A DNA stretch of 56,431 bases, from contig JBBSET010000017.1 of the NCBI GenBank assembly GCA_038239485.1, positions 1 through 56,431 of the forward strand, read 5' to 3'. The position numbers and the translations under genes are program-made. Positions within the stretch are counted from its first letter, which is position 1. Every line of letters starts with the position of its first letter. The notes beneath the pieces are model-generated. The model had not been told where the DNA came from. It saw only the letters and a program-made list of their open reading frames with translations, and made no database searches. This document shows, in pieces, positions 1 through 8,064 of this stretch. The stretch comes from DASQEH01 sp038239485. GTDB taxonomy: Bacteria > Actinomycetota > Actinomycetes > Propionibacteriales > Nocardioidaceae.

Positions 1-2
1 CC

Positions 3-827
3 GCACTGGCCTGCGAGGGGGTCGAGGTCGAGCAGTTCCACCCCGAGTACGCGCCCAGCCAGCTCGAGCTGTCCGTGGCGCCCGAGTCGCCGGTCGCCGC
101 AGCCGACACCTCGGTCCTGGTGCGATCGACGATTCGGGCGGTCGGTGCCGCGCACGGATTGCGGACGTCGTTCTCGCCCAAGGTCGCCGTCCCCGGTGTC
201 GGCAACGGGGGGCATGTCCACCTCAGCCTCTGGCGCGAGGAGAAGAACCTGATGGCAGCCGGCCCAGGCGCCTTCGGGCTGACCGCGGCGGCCGAGGGCT
301 TCGGCGCAGGCATCTTGTCGCACCTACCGGCGCTGTCGGCGGTCGGTGCGCCGAGCCCGGTGAGCTACCTGCGGCTGCTGCCGTCGCACTGGGCCGGCGC
401 CTACGCCTGCTGGGGGCTGGAGAACCGGGAGGCGGCGCTACGCATGGTCACCGGCTCCGATGGAAGCGGCCCTTGGGCTGCGAACCTGGAGGTGAAGTGC
501 TTCGACCTGCTCGCCAACCCCTACCTGCTGCTCGCGGGTCTGCTCGCCGCGGGCATCTCCGGGATGGCCGACCGGAGCCGGCTGCCGGACCCGGTCGACG
601 TCGACCCCGCTTCCCTCGCCGACCCGGCGCTGGCCGAGCGCGGCATCGAGCGGCTGCCACTGACCTTGACGGACGCAGTGGCGGCGTTCGAGTCCGACGC
701 GACCCTGACGAAGGCGTTCGGGCCGGAGCTGACCGCCTCGATCGTGGCGCTGCGGCGCAGTGAGGCAGAGCTCTTCGCCGATGCCAGCGACGCCGAGATC
801 GCCGCCGCGACCCGGTGGCAGCACTAG
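3..827 (+). CDS. Glutamine synthetase-like protein, 3' part (5' end outside window)
   Basis: The reading frame is open from base 3, so the gene starts upstream of the window; only about 274 C-terminal residues are present. The sequence keeps glutamine synthetase catalytic-domain landmarks: an EQFHPEYAPSQLEL stretch, a GNGGHVHLSLW stretch (ATP/ammonium side) and ENREAALR, which carries the conserved NRxxxxR arginines. Family members ligate glutamate to ammonia; relatives such as gamma-glutamylpolyamine or gamma-glutamylmethylamide synthetases use amines. Which substrate applies cannot be told from the C-terminus. It lies 33 nt upstream of a CocE-type hydrolase and near Rieske oxygenases and a sarcosine-oxidase-like gene, so a role in assimilating an amine released by that pathway is an attractive inference rather than something shown. 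The GS fold is clear; the specificity is open. Confidence 0.9.
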   Translation, partial: ALACEGVEVEQFHPEYAPSQLELSVAPESPVAAADTSVLVRSTIRAVGAAHGLRTSFSPKVAVPGVGNGGHVHLSLWREEKNLMAAGPGAFGLTAAAEGFGAGILSHLPALSAVGAPSPVSYLRLLPSHWAGAYACWGLENREAALRMVTGSDGSGPWAANLEVKCFDLLANPYLLLAGLLAAGISGMADRSRLPDPVDVDPASLADPALAERGIERLPLTLTDAVAAFESDATLTKAFGPELTASIVALRRSEAELFADASDAEIAAATRWQH

Positions 828-860
828 GTGGGACCGGGCGTCGGCAGGCAGGATGCGGGG

Positions 861-2840
861 ATGGCTCCCGTTACTGACTCACCGATCAGGACCGACCGGG
901 CCGAGGTGCGCATCCCGATGGACGACGGCGTCGAGCTGTCGGCCACGGTCTACCTCCCCGACGCTGCCTCGGGTCCGCAGCCCTGCGTCGTCGAGGCGCT
1001 GCCGTACCGCAAGGACGACCTGACGTCGTCGTACCGTCCGGAGTACGTCCGGCTCCGCGACGAGTACGGGTACGCCGTCTGCCGGATCGACCTTCGCGGC
1101 ACGGGGTCGTCGGGTGGTGACGCGACCGACGAGTACCCGGCCCGCGAGCAGCGAGACCTGGCGACGGCCCTGACCTGGCTGGCCGGGCAGGAGTGGTGCG
1201 ACGGCAACCTCGGGATGTACGGCACGTCGTACTCCGGCTTCAACTCACTGCAGATGGCCTGCGAGCAGCCGCGCGAGCTGAAGGCTGTGGTCGCGATCTA
1301 CGCCAGCGACGACCGCTACACCGACGACGTGCACTACCGCGGCGGCGCACTGAAGCTGGTGGACCTGGTCGACTACAACCTGTACGTCACGCCGATGAAT
1401 GCGTTGCCCCCGGTGCCGGTGCTCTGGGGTGACGGCTGGCGCGACGAGTGGCGTCGGCGGCTGGAGGTGAACGAGCCCTGGCTGCTGACCTGGATGCGGG
1501 AGCAGCGCGACGGCGGGTACTGGCGCGGCGGCTCGGTCCGTCCCGACTACGACCGGATCCGGTGCCCGACGATGGTTGTCGCCGGCTGGGCGGACGGGTA
1601 CCGCAACAGCACGTTCCGGCTGGTCGAGCGGCTCCGTGCCGCCGACGTCCCACACCGGCTGCTGGCGGGGCCATGGGCGCACGCCGCTACCGACAGCGCG
1701 CTGCCCGGGCCGCGGATCGACCTGGTGCCGGAGATGGCGGCCTGGTGGGACCAATGGCTGCGGGGGCTCGACACGGGTGTCGACAACGGCATCGACACCG
1801 GCCTGTTGGGGGACCGACCGAGCGCGACGCTGTTCGTCCGGTCGTCGACGCGGCCCGAGCCTGACCTGGACGTCAGCGAGGGCGAGTGGGTCCGTGAGGA
1901 GTGGCCGAGCCCGCGCGTCGCGGACGAGGTCTGGGACCTCGGGGTCCGCGATCCGGTGCCGTATGCCGTCCGCCCGGCCGTCGGGGTGGACGCCTGGATC
2001 GACTGTGCCGGGCACCTTCCGTGGGGCCAGAGCTCCGACCAGCGGCTCGACGACGCCCAGTCCCTGACCTGGGAGCGCGCCGCCGACGGTATCGCCGTCA
2101 TCGGACACCCTGTCGCGCGGCTCCGGCTGAGCGTCACCGCACCGGTCGCGTCATGCTCGGTCAAGTTGTGCGACGTGTTCGCCGACGGGACGTCGGCCCT
2201 CGTCAGCCGTGGCTCCCTGAACCTGACCCACCGCGACTCCCACGCCCACCCGCAGGCGCTCGTCCCCGGGCAGGTGTACGACGTCGACGTGGAGCTGGAT
2301 GCCTGCGCGTACCAGTTCGCGCCCGGCCAGCGGATGCGGCTGTCGGTCGCCGGCGCCGACTGGCCCAACACCGCGGCCCCGCCTGAGCCGGTCACCGTGA
2401 CCGTGCACGGCGGCGAGGTGACACTCCCCCGCTGGACCGGGCCGTCGCCTTTCCCGGCTCCGGTCCTTCAGCACGTGGCAGGGCCTGCCGACGAGACCGG
2501 CATGGGCGTCACGTGGCGGGTGGAGCGCGACGTGCTCGCGCGCCGTACCAGCTGCGTCGTCGACCACGGCTCGACCTTCGACATCCCGTATGGCGGGTCG
2601 ATGAGCGAGCACTACAGCGGCCGGGTCAGCGTCGACGAGCGCACCTTCGACCAGACGGTGGACGCCAAGGCCGACTACGCAGCGTCTTGGCCGGGCGTGG
2701 CCGTGTCGACCACAGCCACCCTGCGCCTGAGCGCCTGGAAGGAGTCCTACGACGTGAGAATCGACCTCACCGCCAGTGAAGGGGACGAGGTGATCGCCAC
2801 GCGCACCTGGCACGAGGTCTTCGCCCGCGACCTCGCCTGA
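861..2840 (+). CDS. CocE/NonD family hydrolase (X-Pro dipeptidyl-peptidase S15 family)
   Basis: A 659-residue cytoplasmic serine hydrolase of the cocaine-esterase/S15 type. The nucleophile motif GTSYSG puts the likely catalytic serine at residue 123. It is followed by an alpha/beta-hydrolase core with a GPWAHA stretch near residue 270 and a C-terminal beta-rich jelly-roll domain (roughly 370-650), the normal CocE layout. ATG at 861 was preferred over GTG at 828 because homologous sequence begins with the TDRAEVRIPMDDGVELSATVYLP region just after it; the earlier start abuts the previous stop. No signal peptide is visible. Family members cleave esters, amides or X-Pro peptides. Placement after the glutamine-synthetase-like gene and near a peptide ABC importer fits hydrolysis of an imported amide or peptide; the true substrate is unknown. 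Confidence 0.88.
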   Translation: MAPVTDSPIRTDRAEVRIPMDDGVELSATVYLPDAASGPQPCVVEALPYRKDDLTSSYRPEYVRLRDEYGYAVCRIDLRGTGSSGGDATDEYPAREQRDLATALTWLAGQEWCDGNLGMYGTSYSGFNSLQMACEQPRELKAVVAIYASDDRYTDDVHYRGGALKLVDLVDYNLYVTPMNALPPVPVLWGDGWRDEWRRRLEVNEPWLLTWMREQRDGGYWRGGSVRPDYDRIRCPTMVVAGWADGYRNSTFRLVERLRAADVPHRLLAGPWAHAATDSALPGPRIDLVPEMAAWWDQWLRGLDTGVDNGIDTGLLGDRPSATLFVRSSTRPEPDLDVSEGEWVREEWPSPRVADEVWDLGVRDPVPYAVRPAVGVDAWIDCAGHLPWGQSSDQRLDDAQSLTWERAADGIAVIGHPVARLRLSVTAPVASCSVKLCDVFADGTSALVSRGSLNLTHRDSHAHPQALVPGQVYDVDVELDACAYQFAPGQRMRLSVAGADWPNTAAPPEPVTVTVHGGEVTLPRWTGPSPFPAPVLQHVAGPADETGMGVTWRVERDVLARRTSCVVDHGSTFDIPYGGSMSEHYSGRVSVDERTFDQTVDAKADYAASWPGVAVSTTATLRLSAWKESYDVRIDLTASEGDEVIATRTWHEVFARDLA

Positions 2841-2858
2841 CCCTGGGCGGTGCAGGGA

Positions 2859-4028
2859 TCAGGGGACGTCAAGGGGGACGAGGTCGTGGAGAGGGCGTCG
2901 GAGGTACGCCCGGGCCACCATCGTGACGAACTGGTGGACGGCGTCCTCGCTGGGCGAGAAGACCCCCGGCTTGACGTGCGGCGAAGAGAGCCCACGCTGG
3001 ACCGACTCGCACGCCTTCCAGTCCTGCCTGTTCGTCAGGTCCCAGAAGTCCACGGCATACGACGGGTCGACCGCGGCGCCGTCGGCGAGGGCCGGGAAGT
3101 ACCACGAGCACTCGACCCACGTCCGGTCCGGCGCCAGCGGCACCATCCGGTGGGCCATGACGTAGTCCGGGTGCGCCGAGATCAGCAGGTTCGGGAAGAG
3201 GCCGAGGTACTCCACAGCCGTCGGGTCGACCCCACCGATCGGCACCCCCCGGGACTCCCCGGTGAACGACATCGTCTGCATCCCGTCGCGAAGCACCATC
3301 GAGCCGCCCACCCACGCACCCGGCATCACGTAGTTGTCGCCCGACGACGGCGGCGTCACCTGGCAGAGCTCGGGGTGGATGAGTGGGCAGTGGTAGCACT
3401 CGTGGTAGTTCTCAGAGATCACCTTCCAGTTCGCCGCCACCTCGTAGGAGTGGCGGTCGCCGAGGACCAGGCTCCCTGGCGAGTACGGCGCGACCAGCCG
3501 GTCCAGCTCGCCCAGGTACGACATGAAGTCGACGACGCCACCGGACTCCAGCGACGTGGCCGCGTGGACGAACAGCCAGCCCTGCCAGCGCTCCACCGGC
3601 AGCTCGACCAGCGAGTGGTCCCGCTCGTCGAATCCGGGCACCTCGCGGTAGCCGGGCGCGGTGCGCAGCGCTCCCGCGAGGTCGTAGGTCCAGGCGTGGT
3701 AAGGGCAGACGACCGACTGCTTGGCCGCCGTCTCGCCGTTGCCGAGCAGCTCGTGAGCACGGTGCCGGCACGTGTTGGCGAAGGCCCGGACCTGGTCGCC
3801 CGGCCAGGTCAGGAGCACCGGAACGTCGCCTACCACCAGCGAGCGCTGTGTCACCCCCGTCCGGAGGTCGTCCTCGCGGCCGACACACAGCCAGGTGCCG
3901 GCGAACAGATGGCGCTGCTCCCACTCCAGGACCTGCGGACTGGTGTACGCCGCGGCCGGTAGCATCCGCGACCGGCCGAAAGGCTGGAGCACGGGAGCCA
4001 GGTCGAGTTCACTTAAAACGTCCGTCAT
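2859..4028 (-). CDS. Rieske [2Fe-2S] oxygenase, alpha subunit (first copy)
   Basis: A 389-residue aromatic-ring-hydroxylating-dioxygenase-type alpha subunit. The Rieske cluster ligands are C87-x-H89 and C108-x2-H111, separated by the usual spacing. The mononuclear-iron facial triad lies in ENYHECYHCPLIHPEL (two histidines) plus the conserved NRQDW aspartate near the C-terminus. The ENYHECYHC signature and length are typical of the subfamily that includes N-demethylating enzymes for glycine betaine, stachydrine and carnitine-like quaternary amines, so oxidative N-demethylation is the leading guess. Such enzymes need a flavin/ferredoxin reductase, and none is encoded nearby. The gene is divergent from the TetR gene at 4058 with 29 bp between starts, and converges on the CocE gene. 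Confidence 0.9.
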   Translation of the reverse strand: MTDVLSELDLAPVLQPFGRSRMLPAAAYTSPQVLEWEQRHLFAGTWLCVGREDDLRTGVTQRSLVVGDVPVLLTWPGDQVRAFANTCRHRAHELLGNGETAAKQSVVCPYHAWTYDLAGALRTAPGYREVPGFDERDHSLVELPVERWQGWLFVHAATSLESGGVVDFMSYLGELDRLVAPYSPGSLVLGDRHSYEVAANWKVISENYHECYHCPLIHPELCQVTPPSSGDNYVMPGAWVGGSMVLRDGMQTMSFTGESRGVPIGGVDPTAVEYLGLFPNLLISAHPDYVMAHRMVPLAPDRTWVECSWYFPALADGAAVDPSYAVDFWDLTNRQDWKACESVQRGLSSPHVKPGVFSPSEDAVHQFVTMVARAYLRRPLHDLVPLDVP

Positions 4029-4043
4029 CGTGGTGTCTCCAGA

Positions 4044-4049
4044 TAAAGT
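4044..4049 (+). promoter_or_regulatory. -10 element of a probable leaderless TetR promoter
   Basis: TAAAGT lies 8 nt before the ATG at 4058 and no Shine-Dalgarno sequence intervenes, so transcription probably starts at or near the initiation codon. The 29-bp gap to the divergent Rieske gene must hold both promoters. Confidence 0.45.
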
Positions 4050-4057
4050 CGTGCGCC

Positions 4058-4657
4058 ATGGTGCGTCAGAAGGTCGAGGTGCGCCGCGAGGAGATCCTGG
4101 TGGCCACGATCAAGCAGATCGAGGAGCACGGGATGGCCACCGTCCGGGTCAGTGACGTCGCGGCGTCGATGGGCGTGAGCACCGGCCTGGTCTTCTACCA
4201 CTTCGAGACCAAGGACGCCCTGATGATCGAGGCCCTCGGGTATGCGGTCGACCGCGACCTGACGAGGCTCGACCTTGCGTTGGCACGCAGCGTCGAGGCG
4301 ACGGACCGGCTCAAGCGCGTGCTGTCGTCGTACGGCCCCACGGGAGCCGCGCACAGCTGGACGGTCTGGATCGACGCCTGGGCGACAGCGCTTCGGGAGC
4401 CCACCATCCGGCAGGCGCTGACCCGCCTGGACGATCGCTGGCGAACCGCACTGGAGATGGCCATCAAGCAAGGCGTGGGCGACGGCGACTTCGTCTGCCC
4501 GGACCCGGTCGCGACCGTCGCGCGGATCGGCGCTCTCCTCGACGGCCTGTCCGTGGCGGTGCTCGTCTACCGCAGCGTGACACGGACCCAGCTGCGTACC
4601 TGGGTACGCGAGGCCACGGCGTCGGAGCTCGGCCTGGACCCGGCCACCCTCGAATAG
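4058..4657 (+). CDS. TetR/AcrR family transcriptional regulator (BetI-like)
   Basis: A 199-residue one-component repressor. The N-terminal helix-turn-helix spans about residues 10-55 and contains VRVSDVAASMGVSTG followed by LVFYHFETKDAL, the classic TetR recognition-helix signature. The rest is an all-helical ligand-binding domain resembling BetI-type regulators. The start was set at ATG 4058 because the canonical TetR N-terminus begins there; longer in-frame extensions run through the opposing Rieske gene. It is divergently arranged with the first Rieske oxygenase and convergent with the sarcosine-oxidase-like gene, so it is the obvious candidate regulator of this catabolic block. The ligand is probably a pathway substrate, by inference. 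The 24-bp palindrome at 7041-7064 is a candidate operator. Confidence 0.9.
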   Translation: MVRQKVEVRREEILVATIKQIEEHGMATVRVSDVAASMGVSTGLVFYHFETKDALMIEALGYAVDRDLTRLDLALARSVEATDRLKRVLSSYGPTGAAHSWTVWIDAWATALREPTIRQALTRLDDRWRTALEMAIKQGVGDGDFVCPDPVATVARIGALLDGLSVAVLVYRSVTRTQLRTWVREATASELGLDPATLE

Positions 4658-4694
4658 CGGTACCGAGGGCTCTGGCCACCGGACGGCCGTCATG

Positions 4695-5867
4695 TCACAC
4701 CAGCCACCTCACGGGCGCGTTGGTGTCGCGCAGCGCCGGGCGGTCCAGACGGAAGGCCGCGACGTCGAACGCGGTCTCCTCCGTCGACGCCAGCTCGGCC
4801 AGCATCCGTCCAAGCGTCGGGGCGAACTTGAACCCGTGCGCGGCGCCCATCCCGACCAGGACCGACTCGTGGCCGGGGACCGGGCCGAGCACGAAGTCGC
4901 GGTCGGGCGTCAGGGTGTAGAGGCAGGTCAAGGAGCGCACCGGCGGACCCGACCCGGGCAGCAGCCCTGCCATGAACGCCGCCAGCTCTGCGATCCGCGC
5001 GGGGTCCGGCTCGAACCCGCGACCATCTGCTGTCACCTCGGGGCCACCGCAGTCCTCGGCCGCCTTGACCAGGTCGGCTGAGTTCTCGCCGTAGCAGGGG
5101 AACCCGTAGTAGCTGGGGTCGTCCATCCAGATCCACAGCGGCAGCCGGCCAGGTCGGAACGGCGCCGGGTCTGCTGGCTGGAAGTAGGTGACCTGCTCGA
5201 GCGTGACGGTCAGGGGTAGCGACCAGTCCAGCCCTGCCAACAGGTCGTTGGTCCAGGCATCGGCGCAGACCACGACCCGACGACAGGTGTACGACGTGTC
5301 GCCGCTCAGCACCTCGACTCCGGCTGACCCGAGGTCGTGGATCGAGGTGACACCGCTGTTGTCGTGCAGGGCGGCTCCGTGGCGGCGGGCCATCGCCTGC
5401 ATCGTCGCCGTGCCGCGTCCCGCGGGGACGATCGAGCCGCGGGGCTGGTAGAGACCCAAGGTCTCGGCAGGCAACGCGAGCTGCGGCCAGCGCTCCGCCA
5501 TCTCCAGGGCGCCGAATGCCTCGTACCGGACTCCGGCGGCGTCCATCGAGGTCGTGTAGTCGATGCTCGGGATCGCCGCGTTGGGCGGGAACAGGTCCAG
5601 CCCGCCGACGGTCGTCACCAGCTGCTCGCCGCTGTCGGCCTCGAGGTCGGCCCAGTCGTCGTAAGCATCGAAGGTCAGCTCGACATAGCCGGGCGTGTGG
5701 TAGCTGTGGCGCAGGATCCGCGACGAGTCGTGCGAGGCACCGCGGTGGTGTCCGAGCTCGAAGCGCTCCAGCCCGATCACCTGGTGGCCCTGCCTGGCCA
5801 GGTGGTACGCCGTGGCGCTGCCAAGGGCGCCGAGTCCGACGACGAGATACTCCACCGAGGTCGTCAT
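4695..5867 (-). CDS. FAD-dependent oxidoreductase, monomeric sarcosine oxidase / N-methyl amino acid oxidase-like
   Basis: A 390-residue DAO-type flavoenzyme. The N-terminal dinucleotide-binding motif is GLGALGSATAYHLARQG (about residues 11-27), followed by the ERF acidic end of the second strand. Further landmarks are HDSSRILRHSY, typical of the monomeric sarcosine oxidase/N-methyltryptophan oxidase group, and VCADAWTNDLL. These enzymes oxidatively demethylate secondary N-methyl amino acids, giving formaldehyde and hydrogen peroxide. The start codon overlaps the stop of the second Rieske gene by 4 nt (ATGA), so the two are translationally coupled. This pairing suggests sequential N-dealkylation: oxygenase first, flavin oxidase second. 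The actual substrate is not deducible. Confidence 0.88.
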   Translation of the reverse strand: MTTSVEYLVVGLGALGSATAYHLARQGHQVIGLERFELGHHRGASHDSSRILRHSYHTPGYVELTFDAYDDWADLEADSGEQLVTTVGGLDLFPPNAAIPSIDYTTSMDAAGVRYEAFGALEMAERWPQLALPAETLGLYQPRGSIVPAGRGTATMQAMARRHGAALHDNSGVTSIHDLGSAGVEVLSGDTSYTCRRVVVCADAWTNDLLAGLDWSLPLTVTLEQVTYFQPADPAPFRPGRLPLWIWMDDPSYYGFPCYGENSADLVKAAEDCGGPEVTADGRGFEPDPARIAELAAFMAGLLPGSGPPVRSLTCLYTLTPDRDFVLGPVPGHESVLVGMGAAHGFKFAPTLGRMLAELASTEETAFDVAAFRLDRPALRDTNAPVRWLV

Positions 5868-7015
5868 CGGTCCCCCTCATTGGCTGGCGGATCGTCGCTC
5901 AGCCGTGGCAACAGCCAGCGGCGGATGTCGGCCGCCAGGTCCTCCATCGGGGCGAACCAGCCCTGCCGGTACGCCCGCGAGCTCATCCCGCGCTGCACCG
6001 ACTCGCAGATCGCCCAGTCCTGCCGGTTGACCAGGTCCCAGAAGTCTCCGGCGTCGTCGGGGTCGAAGCCCGGCGCCGCCACCTCGTCGGCGGCGAAGAG
6101 CAGGTCGCAGACCACCGTGGTGCGGTCCACCGCCTGCGGCCACAGGGTGAAGGCCGCCACATGGTCGGCCGAGCACGACAGCCACAGGTTCGGATGCAGC
6201 AGGGCGCCTTTGTGGCGGGTCAGCTCCTCGGCGGAGAGGCCGGGGAAGGGCTGTCGGGCGCTCGACCCCGACATCGTGAACGTCCAGGCGCCCTCGCGAT
6301 GCTCGACGCCGCGCTCCCAGTCGATCCCGGCCCCGCCCCCGCCAAACGACGGCACCAGCCTGGTCAGCTCCGGATGCACCGGCCCGCAGTGGTAGCACTC
6401 GTTGTAGTTCTCCGACAGCACCTTGTAGTTCGCCGCCACGTCGTAGCTGAGGCGACGGCCGCTGACGAGATCGGCCAGCGGGTACCGTTCGATGCCCACC
6501 ACGGCTGCCGCGATCTCGCCGTCGAGGTCACCGGCGCGCTCGGGGGTGAGATGCACGAAGCAGAATCCGCCCCACTGGGCCACCGCTGCCGCGGCGAGGG
6601 AGAAGGCGGCCCGGTCGAATTCGGCGACATCCTCGGTGTGCGGGGCCTTCAGGAGCGCTCCGCTGAGGTCGTACGTCCAGGAGTGGTAGGGGCACCGCAG
6701 CGCTGCAACGCCGCAGGGAGCCGGTGGCGGTGCACCCGCTTCGACCGGCACGATCTGCGAGCCACGATGACGGCAGACGTTGTAGGCGGCGTGCAGGTCG
6801 CCGCGGAGGTCGGACGTGACCAGGATCGACTCCCCCACCACCTCGACGACGGCCAGCCGGCCGGGCTCGTGGAGGCCGAGGTCTCGCGTCCGGCCGACGC
6901 AGAACCACGACGAGGCCAGCACCTCGTCGCGCTCGCGCCGCCAGTGCGCCTCATCGACGTACATGTGCCTCGGAAGGGCCGGTTGGAGGCCGACGCGAAC
7001 GGTCGGTCCTGACAT
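5864..7015 (-). CDS. Rieske [2Fe-2S] oxygenase, alpha subunit (second copy)
   Basis: A 383-residue Rieske oxygenase paralogous to the gene at 2859-4028. Cluster ligands are C81-x-H83 and C108-x2-H111. The loop between the ligand pairs is 24 residues, about six longer than in the neighbouring paralogue, and is proline/alanine rich. The iron-binding segment is ENYNECYHCGPVHPEL, and the conserved NRQDW motif follows near the C-terminus. ATG 7015 was chosen because a strong GAGGAGGG ribosome site lies a few bases upstream and the protein aligns from there; the longer frame would read through the palindrome. It is coupled to the downstream flavin oxidase by a 4-nt overlap. The role is most likely N-demethylation or hydroxylation of a small amine; no reductase partner is nearby. 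Confidence 0.9.
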   Translation of the reverse strand: MSGPTVRVGLQPALPRHMYVDEAHWRRERDEVLASSWFCVGRTRDLGLHEPGRLAVVEVVGESILVTSDLRGDLHAAYNVCRHRGSQIVPVEAGAPPPAPCGVAALRCPYHSWTYDLSGALLKAPHTEDVAEFDRAAFSLAAAAVAQWGGFCFVHLTPERAGDLDGEIAAAVVGIERYPLADLVSGRRLSYDVAANYKVLSENYNECYHCGPVHPELTRLVPSFGGGGAGIDWERGVEHREGAWTFTMSGSSARQPFPGLSAEELTRHKGALLHPNLWLSCSADHVAAFTLWPQAVDRTTVVCDLLFAADEVAAPGFDPDDAGDFWDLVNRQDWAICESVQRGMSSRAYRQGWFAPMEDLAADIRRWLLPRLSDDPPANEGDR

Positions 7016-7040
7016 CGCCACGCCCTCCTCGGCTCGGTCT

Positions 7041-7064
7041 GTTACTGACTCGCGAGTCAGTAAC
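7041..7064. promoter_or_regulatory. Perfect 24-bp palindrome, candidate repressor operator
   Basis: Two 12-nt arms (GTTACTGACTCG and its exact complement) meet without a spacer. The site fills the gap between the ABC ATPase stop (7066) and the ribosome site of the second Rieske gene (start 7015). No U-tract follows on either strand, so an operator is more likely than a terminator. The TetR protein at 4058-4657 is the nearest candidate ligand. Confidence 0.6.
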
Positions 7065-7065
7065 T

Positions 7066-8064
7066 CTAGTCGACCAGCCAGCAGGCCGCTCGGTGTGCTC
7101 CCGTCGCCGGGAGCACCTGGAGCGGTCGGCTGACGCACTCCTCGGCGATCCCACGATCGGCGGCCGTGCCGTCCAGCAGAGCAGGACAGCGTGGGTGGAA
7201 CCTGCACCCGCTGGGGATCCTGGACGGGTCGGGCGTCTCCCCACGCAGCACCACGGGCTCGATCTGGTCGATCTCCGGGACGACCGACAGCAGCGCCCGC
7301 GTGTACGGGTGGCGCGGAGCGCCCAGCACCTCCTCGGTGGACCCGATCTCGACGATCCGCCCGAGGTACATCACCGCGATCCGGTCGGCGATGTTCCAGG
7401 CCAGGCCGAGGTCGTGGGTCACGACGAGCACCGACAGTCCCAGCTCGTCGCGGAGCTTCAGCAGCAGGGCGAGGATCTCGCCCCGGATCGAGGCGTCCAG
7501 GCTGGACACGGGCTCGTCGGCGATCAGCACGTCGGGCTCGAGCGCCAGGGCGCCGGCGATGACGACCCGCTGACGCTGGCCGCCGGACAGCTCGTGCGGG
7601 TACGACAGGAAGAACCGCTCGGGAGGCCGCAGCCCGGCTCGCGAGAGGGCGCGCGCGACCAGGTCGGACTCGTTAACCTGCTGGCCGGACTTCCGGGACC
7701 GGTCGACGACGTGGTGGATGCGCAGCCCCTCCGCCACCGACTCGTAGACGCTCTGGCGGGGGTTGAGGGCGCCCGTCGGGTCCTGAAGGATCAGCTGCAC
7801 CTGGCGGCGGTAGCCCCGCATCGCTCGCGTCGAGTACCGAAGCGGATGGTCGTCGTACCGCACCTCGCCCGCACTCGGGCGCTCGAGGCCGAGCAGGGTG
7901 CGGGCGAGGGTGGTCTTCCCGCACCCCGACTCCCCCACCAGCGCCACGATCTCGCCGGCGGCGATGTCGATGTCGACGCCGTCGACGCCCTTGGCGTCGG
8001 GCCGCCCGCCCCGGCCGCGGAAGGTGACCTCGACGTCGCGCCCGCTGAGCAGTCCGCCGCCCAT
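7066..8064 (-). CDS. Peptide-type ABC transporter ATP-binding protein (DppF/OppF-like)
   Basis: A 332-residue cytoplasmic ATPase of the peptide/opine/nickel uptake family. It has Walker A GESGCGKT (44-51), a Q-loop at LILQDPTGALNP, the signature LSGGQRQRV (159-167), Walker B DVLIADEP (178-185), an H-loop in VVTHDLG, and the C-terminal oligopeptide-transporter extension with CRFHPRCP. It pairs with the DppD-like ATPase encoded immediately upstream; the two share one base in a TGATG stop/start junction, implying translational coupling. It is the fifth gene of the leftward transporter operon, and transcription may continue into the Rieske gene past the palindrome. Confidence 0.93.
   Translation of the reverse strand: MGGGLLSGRDVEVTFRGRGGRPDAKGVDGVDIDIAAGEIVALVGESGCGKTTLARTLLGLERPSAGEVRYDDHPLRYSTRAMRGYRRQVQLILQDPTGALNPRQSVYESVAEGLRIHHVVDRSRKSGQQVNESDLVARALSRAGLRPPERFFLSYPHELSGGQRQRVVIAGALALEPDVLIADEPVSSLDASIRGEILALLLKLRDELGLSVLVVTHDLGLAWNIADRIAVMYLGRIVEIGSTEEVLGAPRHPYTRALLSVVPEIDQIEPVVLRGETPDPSRIPSGCRFHPRCPALLDGTAADRGIAEECVSRPLQVLPATGAHRAACWLVD

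Noticed and set aside
7041..7064. Intrinsic terminator
   Set aside because: The dyad has no U-tract on either strand, and a zero-spacer perfect palindrome suits a DNA-binding site better.
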